A stretch of 64,000 nucleotides of DNA, from positions 62,001-126,000 of the forward strand of contig QXJR01000013.1 in the NCBI GenBank assembly GCA_020975725.1. The letters run 5' to 3'. This document shows positions 1 to 10,190 of the stretch, piece by piece (position 1 is the first letter of the stretch; every line of letters starts with the position of its first letter). The translations under genes were made by a program, and so were the position numbers. The notes below the pieces were generated by a model, which was not told where the DNA came from, did not search any database, and worked only from the letters and a program-made list of their open reading frames with translations. Source of the DNA: Picocystis sp. L7. Taxonomy: Eukaryota > Chlorophyta > Picocystophyceae > Picocystales > Picocystaceae.

Positions 1-985
1 GCAACCATCCAGCAACCATCCAGCAGATTTCTGCAACCAGCGAGAAACCATCCAGCAGATTTCTGCAACCAGCGAGAAACCATCCAGCAGATTTCTGCAA
101 CCTTCCAGCAACCAACCAGCAGATTTCTGCAACCATCCAGCAACCATCCAGCAGATTTCTGCAACCAGCGAGAAACCATCCAGCAGATTTCTGCAACCTT
201 CCAGCAACCATCCAGCAGATTTCTGCAACTAGCGAGAAACCATCCAGCAGATTTCTGCAACCAGCGAGAAACCATCCAGCAGATTTCTGCAACCAGCGAG
301 AAACCATCCAGCAGATTTCTGCAACTATCCAGCAACCATCCAGCAGATTTCTGCAACCAGCGAGAAACCATCCAGCAGATTTCTGCAACCAGCGAGAAAC
401 CATCCAGCAGATTTCTGCAACCAGCGAGAAACCATCCAGCAGATTTCTGCAACCAGCGAGAAACCATCCAGCAGATTTCTGCAACCTTCCAGCAACCAAC
501 CAGCAGATTTCTGCAACCATCCAGCAACCATCCAGCAGATTTCTGCAACCAGCGAGAAACCATCCAGCAGATTTCTGCAACCTTCCAGCAACCAACCAGC
601 AGATTTCTGCAACCATCCAGCAACCATCCAGCAGATTTCTGCAACCAGCGAGAAACCATCCAGCAGATTTCTGCAACCAGCGAGAAACCATCCAGCAGAT
701 TTCTGCAACCAGCGAGAAACCATCCAGCAGATTTCTGCAACCTTCCAGCAACCAACCAGCAGATTTCTGCAACCATCCAGCAACCATCCAGCAGATTTCT
801 GCAACCAGCGAGAAACCATCCAGCAGATTTCTGCAACCTTCCAGCAACCAACCAGCAGATTTCTGCAACCATCCAGCAACCATCCAGCAGATTTCTGCAA
901 CCAGCGAGAAACCATCCAGCAGATTTCTGCAACCTTCCAGCAACCATCCAGCAGACTTTTGCAACCGTCCAGATAATTTTTGCAA
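1..985. repeat. 32-bp minisatellite array, about 30 copies, with higher-order structure
   Basis: Each 32-bp unit has a constant 17-nt half (CAGCAGATTTCTGCAAC) followed by a 15-nt half that comes in three main versions: CAGCGAGAAACCATC, CATCCAGCAACCATC and CTTCCAGCAACCAAC. The third version, when it ends in CAAC, is followed by the second version each time I checked, so there is a higher-order pattern. Last units near 930-985 are degenerate. Because 32 is not a multiple of 3, long open frames arise from the repeat itself and I do not regard them as genes. The array abuts the 3' end of a Harbinger transposase. It could be subtelomeric or part of the transposon; the window edge prevents a decision. 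Confidence 0.95.
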
Positions 986-1002
986 GGAGCGAGAGATGAC
1001 TC

Positions 1003-2193
1003 TCATGGCTCTGATGCAGATGACACATCTACATGCGCAGCAAACTTCGCCTTGTATTCACTCATAGATGGAGGCTGCATCTCGAAGAACCTATTCGCAA
1101 CGCCTCCGTATGCACAAGTGTGGAAGTTAGTCAACATTGCCGCTACCCAGTCCTCCATACCTGTTGCTCGCGAACCTGTAACCTTCCTCGTCTTGTCAGT
1201 AATGAAGGGCCATATGTTCCCAAGCTTTCCAAACACCCACTCCACACTTTCACGGTATCGAGACATGTCCCGCGCCAGCATGCGTTCTGAGCGTGTGATC
1301 CTGTTTCCTTTTGGAGCGCGTAGGAGGACGTCACACTGTGGATAAGCTGAATCACCATACATGTACAGCGTGCTACCAAAACGATCGCGCATCCCCTGCA
1401 ACCTCGGAATCAATCTAGAGTCATCCAACATCACCGAGTCGTTCGTTCGGCCACTTGCCGGTCCATGCCAATCACCAATCAAAAAATTAGGCAACACCAC
1501 GCATTGGTATTTCGTTTTGTGCCCTCGCTTCCATCCGTTGTACATGCTTTCCTGGTCAATGATGGGACGACATATGTCAAACATCGTCCCATCAATGAAC
1601 CCAAAACAATGAGGCAACGGACATCCCTGTTCCCGTAATGCATGCGCGAAAGCTGCCAACTCGTCCTCCCATAGCTCTAAACGCATTGATACTCTTGCGA
1701 TCCTGTACACGTGACGAAGGATCACGTTGTACATCTCGGACAGGGCAGGAGGTGAACGATCGAAGATCGTGGCCAAGTGTGTCAGGGTTTCCCGTCCCGC
1801 TAGTCTGCGCAACAAGAGAAGGAACGCTTCTTCTCCCTTGAAAACACGTCCACAAGTAGGACTCCGCAACCGCTCGGGGATCTCTAACAAGCGGATAAGC
1901 TCCCGAATGTGACCACGATCAAAACGAAAGTTCCCACGCAACGTAGCGTCCTCGAAATCGTCCAGCCAACGCGCGTTGTTCGAAATAGCAACCCGAGGAT
2001 TCCAGCGTTGCTTCATCTGACGCAGCAAGCGTTGGCAACGCAGGACCACCATTGCAAAAGCAGACGAGAGTGCAATCGACAGCTCCGGATGGTTAGGGAA
2101 CGCGACGAGCATTGCCTCCCGCATCCGCAAGCTCTTCTCCCGCATCTCCTCCGTCTGGATGATCTGGAGCACTCGACCATACCTTTGAGGCAT
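1003..2193 (-). mobile_element. PIF/Harbinger (HARBI1-like) DDE transposase
   Basis: An uninterrupted 396-aa ORF of the DDE_Tnp_4 type. The first catalytic Asp lies in GFIDGTMFDI, the second in YMYGDSAYPQ and the Glu in YRESVEWVFGKLGN, the usual PIF/Harbinger arrangement. The N-terminal third is helical and divergent, as is common. The ATG at 2193 is the first in frame. The frame is intact, so the element may be young. I found no Myb/SANT partner ORF, which autonomous Harbingers usually carry, and could not define terminal inverted repeats; the minisatellite on its 3' side may hide that end. The family is secure; current activity is not known. Confidence 0.9.
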
Positions 2194-2623
2194 CGTGCTC
2201 GGCGTTGTTTGCTTCCCGCGTTCCTCGATGCGAATGTATACCGCGGAGGATCCTCTAGGTTTCGGTCGAGGCTGACCGTCCGACGAAATCCTCTGCGCAT
2301 CTGTTTTTTAGGATCCCATACTGGGCCAATCCGTAGGCTTTCTCATCCCCCAACTGTACGAGATGCGTAGAGGACGCAAGGTTTCATCCGCCGAAAACCC
2401 CACGATTTCGTCCGGTTTTGGCTCGACGGAGGATCCCCAAATCCGGGTTTAGGGATTTTTTTTGGTTAAAAACCCTCCGAAGTTGTTCGTCGGGGCAAAT
2501 CCGAAGTCCTCTATTCCGACCGGTGGTCGAAGGGGTGGGTTCCCAAGGACGGGGAAAGGATCGATCCCCTTCTGAACCGGGGTGTGTTGAAAGGGGGATC
2601 CCATCAAGATCAACCCATAGGGG
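2194..2623 (+). promoter_or_regulatory. 5' region of the OEP61-like gene
   Basis: No ORF with recognisable content. The last 90 nt before the ATG contain GGATCGATCC and GGGGGATCCC, members of the GGATC word family that recurs upstream of many genes in this window. Confidence 0.4.
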
Positions 2624-4317
2624 ATGGCGATGGATCCGCAAGCCATGCGCATGGCGCAAGAACAAATGAACCGCATGACGCCAGAACAGGTGCGTGATCG
2701 AGACGATGCGCGACGCATCGAACGAGGACGAATTCCTGCGAGGTGAACTGACCGGAACCACGGGAACGGACGGGAGGCAACAGGTGGAAGAGATGCGAAG
2801 GGCGATGCCCAACGTCAACCCAGACGTCATGCGTGCCAGCCAAGAGCAGGTGCGAACGCGACGAGGAGAGGGTGGTGGAAAGCCTCACACCAACCGCCTT
2901 TCGAAGAAGAAAAAGGGGGAAGGAGAAGATTCGGATGCGAACGCGGCGGACGCCTCCCAGGCCGCGAGTTTCCACGACGCACGACGCCAAGCACTGGGGA
3001 CGTCGTTGGCAAACGTGGATTGTACCTTGAAGGAGAAGCGGAGATTCGCGAGCGACCGATCGATGCAAGATGTCTCTGACCCGAATCGATCCTACTGTTC
3101 GACAGATGAAGAACATGACCCCGGAACAGTGGGAGAGAGCCATGGAACAAATGCGTTCCATGTCGACCGAAGACATGATCAACCAGATGAAGCAAGCCAA
3201 CGAAGCAGGGGTGTCCGGACAAATGAGCGCCAGGGTTCAGTACGAACTCAACGCCTCCAAGCAACTGAAAGAGGAAGGCAACGCGCTCCACAGGTCCGGA
3301 AACTTTCAGGAGGCTGCGGAAAAATATGCCCGGGCCAAAAACAATCTGTCGACGCACGTCACAGAAGATGCGAAATCTGTGAGGAAAGCTTGCACTTTGA
3401 ATCTGGCATCATGCTACCTGAAAGCAGGGCAGTATGAGATGGCGGTCGAATCATGCACAGAGGTGCTTGCCGTGGACGGCACCAATCTCAAAGCACTCTT
3501 CCGCAGGGGTCAGGCTCAGCATTCTCTGGGAAAATGGGCCGACGCACTCGTAGACATCAGGAAAGCTGTCCAAACCTGGCCCCAAGATGAGACTGTGGCA
3601 GAATATCTCCGAAAACTGGAAGGGGAAGCTGCAGGACGCAGCATTGGCGAGGCGGAAGTCAAGAATGCAGAAGCCCGCATGGAGGAATCCATCGCCAATG
3701 CAAGGGAGAAAGCGCAATCCAGTACCTCTGGTGCTTCGAATTTTGCAATTGCACTGGAGCAAATGAGGAACAATCCGGAGCTCCTAGAAAAGATGTCCGA
3801 GAGCCTGGAAACCATGTCGGATGCCGACCTGGAAAGTTTCAAGAAGACCGTGCCCGGCATGGAAAACGCCACTCCGCAGATGATGAGGACAATGGGGGCG
3901 CAAATGAAAAACATGACAAGCGAGGACTTGGAAAGGCTATCGGAGATGGCCAAATCGATGCCACAGGGCGCCTCCCAAGAACAGCAGATGGAGGCCCTGC
4001 AAAAACGCATGAAGGACCCGGAAGCAGTGAAGACGATGTCCAAGATGATGCAGAACATGAGCCCCGATCAGCTCAAGGAGATGGGTCAAGCGATGGGAAA
4101 GGATATATCTGAAGAGGAAGCCGAGCGTTTTGCCCAAACCATGAAGTCCATGAAACCGGAGCACATCGAGAAGATGCTCAAGGTGGCAACTGCACTGCAA
4201 TCTGCTGGGTCGAGGGCGCAGAAGGCGAAGCAGTGGATCATGTCGCGTCCGGCGCTGGTTCTTGCGATCGTCATTCTTCTGGTGGCGATCTTGCTGCGAA
4301 GGTGGGGATGGATATGA
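2624..4317 (+). CDS. OEP61: OEP61/TPR7-like TPR co-chaperone receptor, tail-anchored
   Basis: Three exons: 2624-2689, 2784-2849 and 3106-4317, giving 447 aa. Both introns are phase 0 and lie early; the donors are GTGCGTGA and GTGCGAAC, and both contain CTGAC before CAG. The protein begins with the short Met-rich repeats typical of OEP61 (AQEQMNRMTPEQ). A TPR domain follows, starting near ELNASKQLKEEGNALHRSGN. The long Met/Lys-rich stretch has STI1-like helices. A C-terminal membrane anchor (PALVLAIVILLVAILLRRW) ends the protein. In plants this family sits in the outer plastid envelope/ER membrane and docks Hsp70-bound preproteins. Its stop is 54 nt from that of the convergent LysM gene. The family call is good; the exact organelle is inferred. 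Confidence 0.82.
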
Positions 4318-4371
4318 ACCGGAGCTGCACCGTTCTACAGCATTTATCAGAAGTGGAGCCGTGCTCCTTTG

Positions 4372-5071
4372 CTATGCATCAGGCTCTTCCGTGTCCTTGA
4401 TCTTCTCGATCGCCACGTATACGCCTACCGTGACCAGCAGGAGCACTCCAAGACCTGCAATTTTCGTTCCCGTGGATTCAAAGAACTCCGATGGCACTAT
4501 TCCCGATCCCATCATCATTTCCTTTTCCCTCTTGGTGTACTTTCCGGCCGGCAGCTGGATGACCTGTCCCTCTTTCAGAGCGTAGAGGTTGACATTCGGA
4601 TTGACTTTCCTGGCCTCGTCCATGGTGATTCCTCTCTTTCCAATGATGTCTTGTATGGTTTCTCCCTCGCGGACGGGGTAGTTCCTGGACCCCTTGAGGT
4701 TGATTCCTTGCAGGATGTTGAGGTCCCTCAGCGACAGGTACCTGGAAGGCAAGGCGATGGTTTGTCCTTCACGTATGTCGTTTTCTTTCAGCTTGGGATT
4801 GAGGGATTTGACTTCTTGCATCTGGATGCCTGTTCCCCCCTCCCCCGAAAGTCGTCCCGTTCCGTCGGTCAGCTCCTCCCCTTTCGTTCTCCTCTTTCCT
4901 GGCCTCTCTTCCGTTTCACGCACCTCTTTTGCTGCAGATGGAGAAGAGCGTGTCTCCTTTCCGGACGGTGTACGGACGCGTGTTTGCAGCTGCACAATCG
5001 ACGCGAAACTTCCTTGGGTTGTTCGTCCTTCTTCTCCCACCCTGTTCCCCGTGCGAAGCACGAGAGCGCAT
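4372..5071 (-). CDS. Two-LysM-domain single-pass membrane protein
   Basis: Two exons, 5071-4924 and 4829-4372, give 201 aa. The 94-nt phase 1 intron runs from GTGCGTGA to CAG and contains GAGCTGACC. It splits the first LysM domain: YTVRKGDTLFSICSKRG continues as IQMQEVKSLNPKL across the junction. The second LysM starts at YPVREGETIQDIIGKRG. A transmembrane segment near the C terminus (IAGLGVLLLVTVGVYVAI) is followed by a short acidic tail. The basic N terminus (MRSRASHGEQGGRRR) may be a plastid or mitochondrial transit peptide. LysM modules bind GlcNAc polymers such as peptidoglycan or chitin; the ligand and location here are unknown. Confidence 0.85.
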
Positions 5072-5573
5072 CAGCACCTCCGTCCTCGTTTCCTTTCCTT
5101 CTCCACGATCCTTCGCCTTCCCTGCTCACCTGCACGCATGGGTTTCGATGCACCTTCGTGGACGTGCGCCATCCGATTCGCATGGCGTTCCTTCGTGTGT
5201 TGGTGTGATGTGTGCCTCGACCCCATCGGAGGAGGATCGTCCCCTCCTCCTTCCCTACGGGATGGATCGCGTGCCCCGAAAACCAGAGGCGATGACCGTG
5301 GATCGGAGAGGAACGACACGGAGAGGAGGGAAGGTCCTCCGCGGTAGAGGGCTCGTTCCCTCCCGAAGGGGAAGGGGAAGATTCGAACGGAGGCCGCAGA
5401 GGTCCGACGGACGATCCAGGGCTTTTCCATGGGAGATCGCCCCTTCCTCGACGGTCCATGCCGTTCCCGTCGCGGGATCCCGGCCCCTCGTAGGGTTCAG
5501 GGTTCGAAGGGTGGGTCCTCAGGGACGTGCGACTTGGCCGCTGGTTCCATCGCACGTGCGCCCAGGCGGCGAG
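5072..5573. promoter_or_regulatory. Divergent promoter region between the LysM gene and uL18m
   Basis: A 502-nt non-coding stretch between two divergent starts. It contains GGATCG words and, near 5498, GGGTTCGAAGGGTGGG, close to the recurrent GGGTTCGA motif. No RNA gene was seen. Confidence 0.4.
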
Positions 5574-6008
5574 ATGGCGGCACGACTGACCGCTGCGCTG
5601 TGGAAACACAAGCCGTACTGGGTGAAGGTGGACCTGAGCAATCGATACGTGTACGCACGTGTCCTGCGATCGCACGACGGGATGCCGATGGTCCACGTCA
5701 ACACTCGAGATCCAGAGGTGGCCCAAGGACTGGAATCCAAGTCGGACAAACAAGCGGCCGCCAAAGTAGGACAACTGCTCGCCAAGAAAGCCATCGAACT
5801 CAACATACGTGGCGTGGGACATCAGAGGTGAGGGAACGAAACGAACGCGGACGCGGGACGTCCAACGCGACGCGAGAGGAGAAGAAAACGGCGGTCGGAC
5901 TGACCCCTGGGACGTGGTGCGCACCACAGACCGAAAGGGAAACGGTTTCACGGGAAGCTGGCTTCGCTCCTCAATGCGATGGTCGATTCAGGATTGAAGC
6001 TGGTGTGA
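5574..6008 (+). CDS. Mitochondrial large-subunit ribosomal protein uL18m
   Basis: Exons 5574-5827 and 5930-6008 give 110 aa. The 102-nt phase 2 intron has donor GTGAGG, contains GGACTGACC and ends CACCACAG. Exon 1 carries the uL18 strand YWVKVDLSNRYVYARVL and the helix KQAAAKVGQLLAKKAIEL. Exon 2 restores the family's C-terminal signature as RPKGKRFHGKLASLLNAMVD, matching the RYHGKV element of plant mitochondrial L18. Without splicing the protein would lack this end. It binds 5S rRNA in bacterial-type ribosomes. Mitochondrial rather than plastid is preferred because the short N terminus and sequence resemble the plant mitochondrial form. The stop lies 16 nt from that of the convergent SAP gene. 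Confidence 0.82.
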
Positions 6009-6024
6009 ATAAATGTACATAGAT

Positions 6025-6903
6025 TCACTCGCCTTTGGTGTCCGGTGGCAAAGCAGTGGGTTCCGACGTGGACCGCTGCCACTCTCGATTGCCCAACGTG
6101 GAAGCTTCGATGGCCGTCCGACGAAAAGCGCTCACAAACGCAGAACCGAACGCGCCCAGTCCAGCTCCGATGACGCGAGGGACCGCGAGGCTGTCGGATT
6201 GTGTCTGCATCGACTGCTCCATCTCCCGATCCGTGGTCCTGATTTGCGACTTCAAGGTTTCCATCTCGTTCTTCAGGTCGGAGTTGACATCCACCATGGA
6301 TTCCGCCTTCACCCGAAGGTCCTTGAGCTGCGCTTCCAAGGCTTCCACGCGTTCCATGGCTTCCGTTTCCTTGCGCCTAGCCGCTTCGAGCTCCTCCAAC
6401 GCTTCCTGCAATTTGCTGGTGCTTTCCCTGGCGAGTGCGTTGGCCCTTTCCACGTCCGCGTCTTCCACGGACGAAGGTTCCACGTCCACTTGCGATCGAG
6501 CGGAAGCGGATGCGTTTCGGAACGCTTCGGAGAGGGCTTCGGCGTGAGCAGGCGTTCGTCCACCTTCCATGATTTCCTTGTCGGTTCGTTCCTCGTCGAC
6601 CTTGCTCGTTTCCTTTCCTTCGAGGTCCTTTCCCGACGCATCGCTTCCTGATTCTTGTTGCGAAGCGAGGTGATCTTGCAGTCGAGCCACGAGCTCGTCT
6701 TTCTTCCCTTCCGTGTCCAGTCCTTCGCGCGCCAGGACGTCTTTGAGTTCGGCGACCTTGAGCTTCTTCAGCGCGGTCTTGGTGGGTCTTTCGGGCAGGT
6801 TGTCCGCCGAGCACCTCGTCCTGCGCAAGGAGTGTCTCCCACGGTTCCCGTACACCGTCCGTGCGTTCTTAAACGCGCGGACGTGCGACGAGCAGGTGCG
6901 CAT
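6025..6903 (-). CDS. SAP-domain, coiled-coil protein, probably plastid-targeted
   Basis: A 292-aa intronless ORF. The ATG at 6903 is preferred to an upstream in-frame start because GGGTTCGATCC, a recurrent promoter word, lies just upstream. The N terminus (MRTCSSHVRAFKNARTVYGN) is basic and lacks acids, like a transit peptide. A SAP helix-extension-helix follows (KLKVAELKDVLAREGLDTEG), then a long charged coiled coil and a Gly/Ala-rich hydrophobic patch near the C terminus (VIGAGLGAFGSAFVSAF). SAP domains bind DNA or RNA, and several plastid nucleoid proteins carry one. A nucleoid or membrane-tethering role would fit but is inference. Confidence 0.75.
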   Translation of the reverse strand: MRTCSSHVRAFKNARTVYGNRGRHSLRRTRCSADNLPERPTKTALKKLKVAELKDVLAREGLDTEGKKDELVARLQDHLASQQESGSDASGKDLEGKETSKVDEERTDKEIMEGGRTPAHAEALSEAFRNASASARSQVDVEPSSVEDADVERANALARESTSKLQEALEELEAARRKETEAMERVEALEAQLKDLRVKAESMVDVNSDLKNEMETLKSQIRTTDREMEQSMQTQSDSLAVPRVIGAGLGAFGSAFVSAFRRTAIEASTLGNREWQRSTSEPTALPPDTKGE

Positions 6904-7215
6904 CGTCTTGGGTCCCAATCCACCAAGTGTCGCACCCACGTCTCTCTGGGTGTACCGTCCCTCACTTCCGGTTTCGGAGGGTACACCCATCCCATCCATC
7001 CTTCTCGAACGAAGGGTTCGATCCTATGGGGATGGGGATGGGCGTTCCTTTCTCTTCCTTTCCTCCATCCGGGTCGGTCGGTCGAAGTCGGTGGCTTGGT
7101 TCCAAGGGAGGGTACGATCCCGTAGGGGGTGGGGAACGAAGGGGGGGGGAGACGAGGGACCCCAACCCATAGGTCGAGGACAGATGGCAGGAACGAATGC
7201 CGAGAACGAGAACTT
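6904..7215. promoter_or_regulatory. 5' region of the SAP gene, 3' of sppA
   Basis: 312 nt containing GGGTTCGATCC near 7015 and GGTACGATCCCG near 7108, both related to words upstream of other genes. G-rich; no ORF or RNA gene recognised. Confidence 0.45.
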
Positions 7216-9192
7216 TCATTCCTCCAAAGGGGGCAACAGGAACGGGGGAAGGATGCCCGTCCAATGGGTGCTGCCCAGATCGAAAGAGGAAGACAACGCA
7301 ATGTCCTCCATCCTCGCCTGCGGACGTCCGCTCGACGACAAGGGCATCGACGGAGGAGGAAGCCCCACCATGGAGCTGAATAACGAGGCCAAGATCTCGG
7401 CGGAGGACGCACCGCCTGTCACCACGGAAAGCGGGCTCACCTTGCTGCGAGAGAGCTCCATCACAGAAACCTTCTCGTCTTCCTCCATCCCTGCCATCTC
7501 CTTGACGAGATCCACCGCCACATCCAAGCCCCCCAAGGCATCAATCAGCCCGTTCTGAATTGCCCGGACACCTGTCCACACGCGCCCCTGTGCGAACGTT
7601 TCCATGGTTTCCGGCTCCATGCCCCGGGAAAGCGCCGCCTTGTTGCGGAAAGACTCGTACGCATACATGGCGCTGTCTGCGAACTTCTTCGCTTCTTCCT
7701 CCGTAAAAGGCCTGGAGTCCAATTGAATCTCCGCAAACTTACCCTTGGAGAGGACCTCCTTCCCGTACCCAATCTTCTGGTACAGCTCCCCCAAGTTGAA
7801 TTTGGCGGTCACAACCCCGATGCTCCCCGTGATGGTCAACGGCTCCGCCACGATCTTGCTACAGCCCATGGACATGTAGTACCCGCCCGAAGCGGCAACG
7901 TCGGACATAGAGGCCACCAGCGGCTTCTCTTGGCTCAACAAGCGCAGCTCACGCCACATCAGATCGCTGGCCAGGGCATCTCCTCCAGGACTGTCCACTC
8001 GTAGAACCACGCCCGCTATGCTCTTGTCCTTCTTGACCCGCCTGATCTGTTCGATCACGGGTTGCGAGGCGATGGTCCCGGAACCGTTTCCGGAGGGCTT
8101 TTGGCCGGTGATGGCACCTGAAGTGCGTATCACGGCGATCCTTTTCCTTCCCCTCAGTCCGAAGGCTCCAGAGCCAACCTTGGAGTACCTTTTGTAGTTC
8201 ACGGCATTCAGGCCTTTGCCGGCGGTTCGTTGGCTGATCATATCTTCCAGTTCGTCCACGTACTTGATGTCTGTGATCCATCCCTCGTCTTTCAGTTGGG
8301 CCATCTCGTACACCGCGGAGTCGACGAGTTCCTTCACTTGGTCTTCGTCCTTCCCGGATCGGTTCTTCGCAACGGACGTCACGAAGTTCGCGTACAGGTC
8401 GTTCAGCAGGGCATCCAGGGCTTCTTTCTGCGCTTCGGACATGGATGTGCGTTGCAGCTGATCCCCGGCACTCTTGTACTTACCTATGCGTTGCACTTGC
8501 GGTTCGATGCCTACTTTGTCGAGTGCACCTCTCAGGAAGGTTCCGGTCACGCTGAGTCCACGCAGTCCCACGTAGGCCGAGGGCGGCACGTAGATTTCTT
8601 CGCAGGAGGAGGCCAGGTAGTATTCTTTCTCTCCTCCCATGGTGAGGAATGCGACGGAGAACTTTCCGCTCTGTCGGAACCTTTCGACGTGTCTTTTGAT
8701 TTCCTGCAGCTTGGCCCATCCGCATTGCAGCGGATCGATCTTGAGGTACACGCCCACGATCCTCGGATCGTAGGTGGCTTTGGTGAGGTTCTCGCAGATC
8801 TGTGGCAAGGAGACGGTTTGGGCGAACCTTCCCGGTTTGATCTCGGCGACGGTACCAGCCAATTCCATGAGCAGCACGCTGCCTCGGTTCACTCGTTTCC
8901 AGGGCAGGCTCAGCGCCAGTTTGGCGGCCGTCGCGTTCGTTTCTTTCTCCGACGGCGCTTCGTACTCGAGTTTCGGCACGTGCGTGTTCCTGGCGAGTTC
9001 CCAGGCTTGGTTTTCCACCAGGTCTTCGTCGTATCCGTTCTTCGGCGTCCACGTCGTGGTTTGGTTTCCATCCTTCGATTCGGGGTTGGTGCGGATCCTC
9101 GTCCTTGCTTTCCTTCCCTTGATTGGTCTCGTTCGACGTTGGCCTCCGACCCATCCGCGCGTTCGCGTCCCCATCGCCATCGCCATCTCCAT
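7216..9192 (-). CDS. SPPA: Signal peptide peptidase SppA, plastid type (long, two-repeat form)
   Basis: 658 aa from the ATG at 9192. The open frame extends further upstream, but that part overlaps promoter-like words (GGTACGATCC, CCCTTTCGAAAGG), so the internal start is chosen. The N-terminal repeat contains the general-base Lys in the motif RIGKYKSAGDQLQR. The C-terminal repeat contains the nucleophile Ser in SDVAASGGYYMS, preceded by RVDSPGGDALAS. Length and order fit the plant and cyanobacterial SppA1 Ser/Lys protease, a tetrameric membrane-associated enzyme of thylakoids linked to light acclimation. The start region is Met/Arg-rich and transit-peptide-like. The family call is strong. Confidence 0.92.
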   Translation of the reverse strand: MEMAMAMGTRTRGWVGGQRRTRPIKGRKARTRIRTNPESKDGNQTTTWTPKNGYDEDLVENQAWELARNTHVPKLEYEAPSEKETNATAAKLALSLPWKRVNRGSVLLMELAGTVAEIKPGRFAQTVSLPQICENLTKATYDPRIVGVYLKIDPLQCGWAKLQEIKRHVERFRQSGKFSVAFLTMGGEKEYYLASSCEEIYVPPSAYVGLRGLSVTGTFLRGALDKVGIEPQVQRIGKYKSAGDQLQRTSMSEAQKEALDALLNDLYANFVTSVAKNRSGKDEDQVKELVDSAVYEMAQLKDEGWITDIKYVDELEDMISQRTAGKGLNAVNYKRYSKVGSGAFGLRGRKRIAVIRTSGAITGQKPSGNGSGTIASQPVIEQIRRVKKDKSIAGVVLRVDSPGGDALASDLMWRELRLLSQEKPLVASMSDVAASGGYYMSMGCSKIVAEPLTITGSIGVVTAKFNLGELYQKIGYGKEVLSKGKFAEIQLDSRPFTEEEAKKFADSAMYAYESFRNKAALSRGMEPETMETFAQGRVWTGVRAIQNGLIDALGGLDVAVDLVKEMAGMEEDEKVSVMELSRSKVSPLSVVTGGASSAEILASLFSSMVGLPPPSMPLSSSGRPQARMEDIALSSSFDLGSTHWTGILPPFLLPPLEE

Positions 9193-10190
9193 CCCTCTTT
9201 CACTTGCGGTTCGATTGCACCACCACGTGGCCACGTCTGCTGGTCCCCCTCCTCCTTTCGGGATGGGTACGATCCCTCGCTCACCCCTTTCGAAAGGACC
9301 ATCGACCGGTCCCATCGGTCCATCTATCCACCCTCTGCCCCTTTCAAGGAAGGATCCCACCCCATCCACCCGGATCGAAGGGGTCCCTACACCCCTATGC
9401 CACTTTTTGGGCGTGTGAGTCCGAGAGGGTCACGTGCCGCCTCGTGGTCCATTCCGCACGTGCTTGGCCTCCCTCAGCATGATTTTCGATGCTCTTTCCG
9501 GTGGTGTGGGTCTCGCGTGCAGGATTCACGCCCCTGACATCGAACTCGTGCGGGTTCACTCTCGCGACTTTTGAAACCCAGGCCAATTTGGGCTGTTTGG
9601 GACCACAGATGGGAATGCGTCGGAGGACGCCCATCACGCCGATTGAGTGCGCTTCTCTTCTCTCGTCCGTGAAACCGCTTCCGCTCTTTCTTTGAGGACT
9701 TGTTTCGCCCCCTTCCCGGGCGTGGTTGGGGAGATGTGATCCAAATCTGCCTTTGGCGCCGGTCAGGCGGACCTTGTTCGAGGTGCATGCCTATTTCGGT
9801 CTCTGAAATCGCGCACAGGCCGTTTCAGAGCATGCCAAGGACACCATTCAAAAGAACGCAACCAGATCTATCGAACGAAAGTACTTACAAGTCAATCCAA
9901 CACGTCATTGCGAAGATACAGAGGTTTGAAGTCGAACTCGTCGACCGCTAGTAGATGGGACCCCAACGGACCCACGCGCCTGCCCACACGGGAAGGCTCC
10001 GAGGCGTGCAGGGAAGATCGTTTCGGGACATGTGTCATCGATCGAAAAGATGCACCGTAAAACATAGAACAACTTTGATCGAAGACTCTGAGCCTGGATC
10101 GGCCGTCCCCGGCCAAGGCGGTGGGAAACGCAGAAGTACCCCCACAGCCCACCAAAAAAAGTGGCACAGGGGTGCTACCCCTCTTCGCGG
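9193..10190. promoter_or_regulatory. sppA upstream region and gene-free DNA
   Basis: 9240-9400 carries several promoter-like words: GGTACGATCC, CCCTTTCGAAAGG, GGATCC and GGATCGAAGGGG. A short inverted repeat CTCTGAAA (9801-9808) / TTTCAGAG (9823-9830) with a 14-nt loop follows. ORFs here show no recognisable domain. I see no RNA gene. Confidence 0.4.

Noticed and set aside
325-915. A 196-codon open frame inside the minisatellite
   Set aside because: It is a translation of the 32-bp repeat (96-nt, 32-residue period); openness follows from the repeat unit, and there is no domain or promoter.
1-985. CRISPR array
   Set aside because: There are no unique spacers; the alternating 15-nt halves are three recurring variants, and the genome is eukaryotic.
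2690-3105. Separate plus- and minus-strand ORFs over the 5' part of the OEP61-like gene
   Set aside because: They run through the two introns; splicing them out rebuilds the known Met-rich N terminus.
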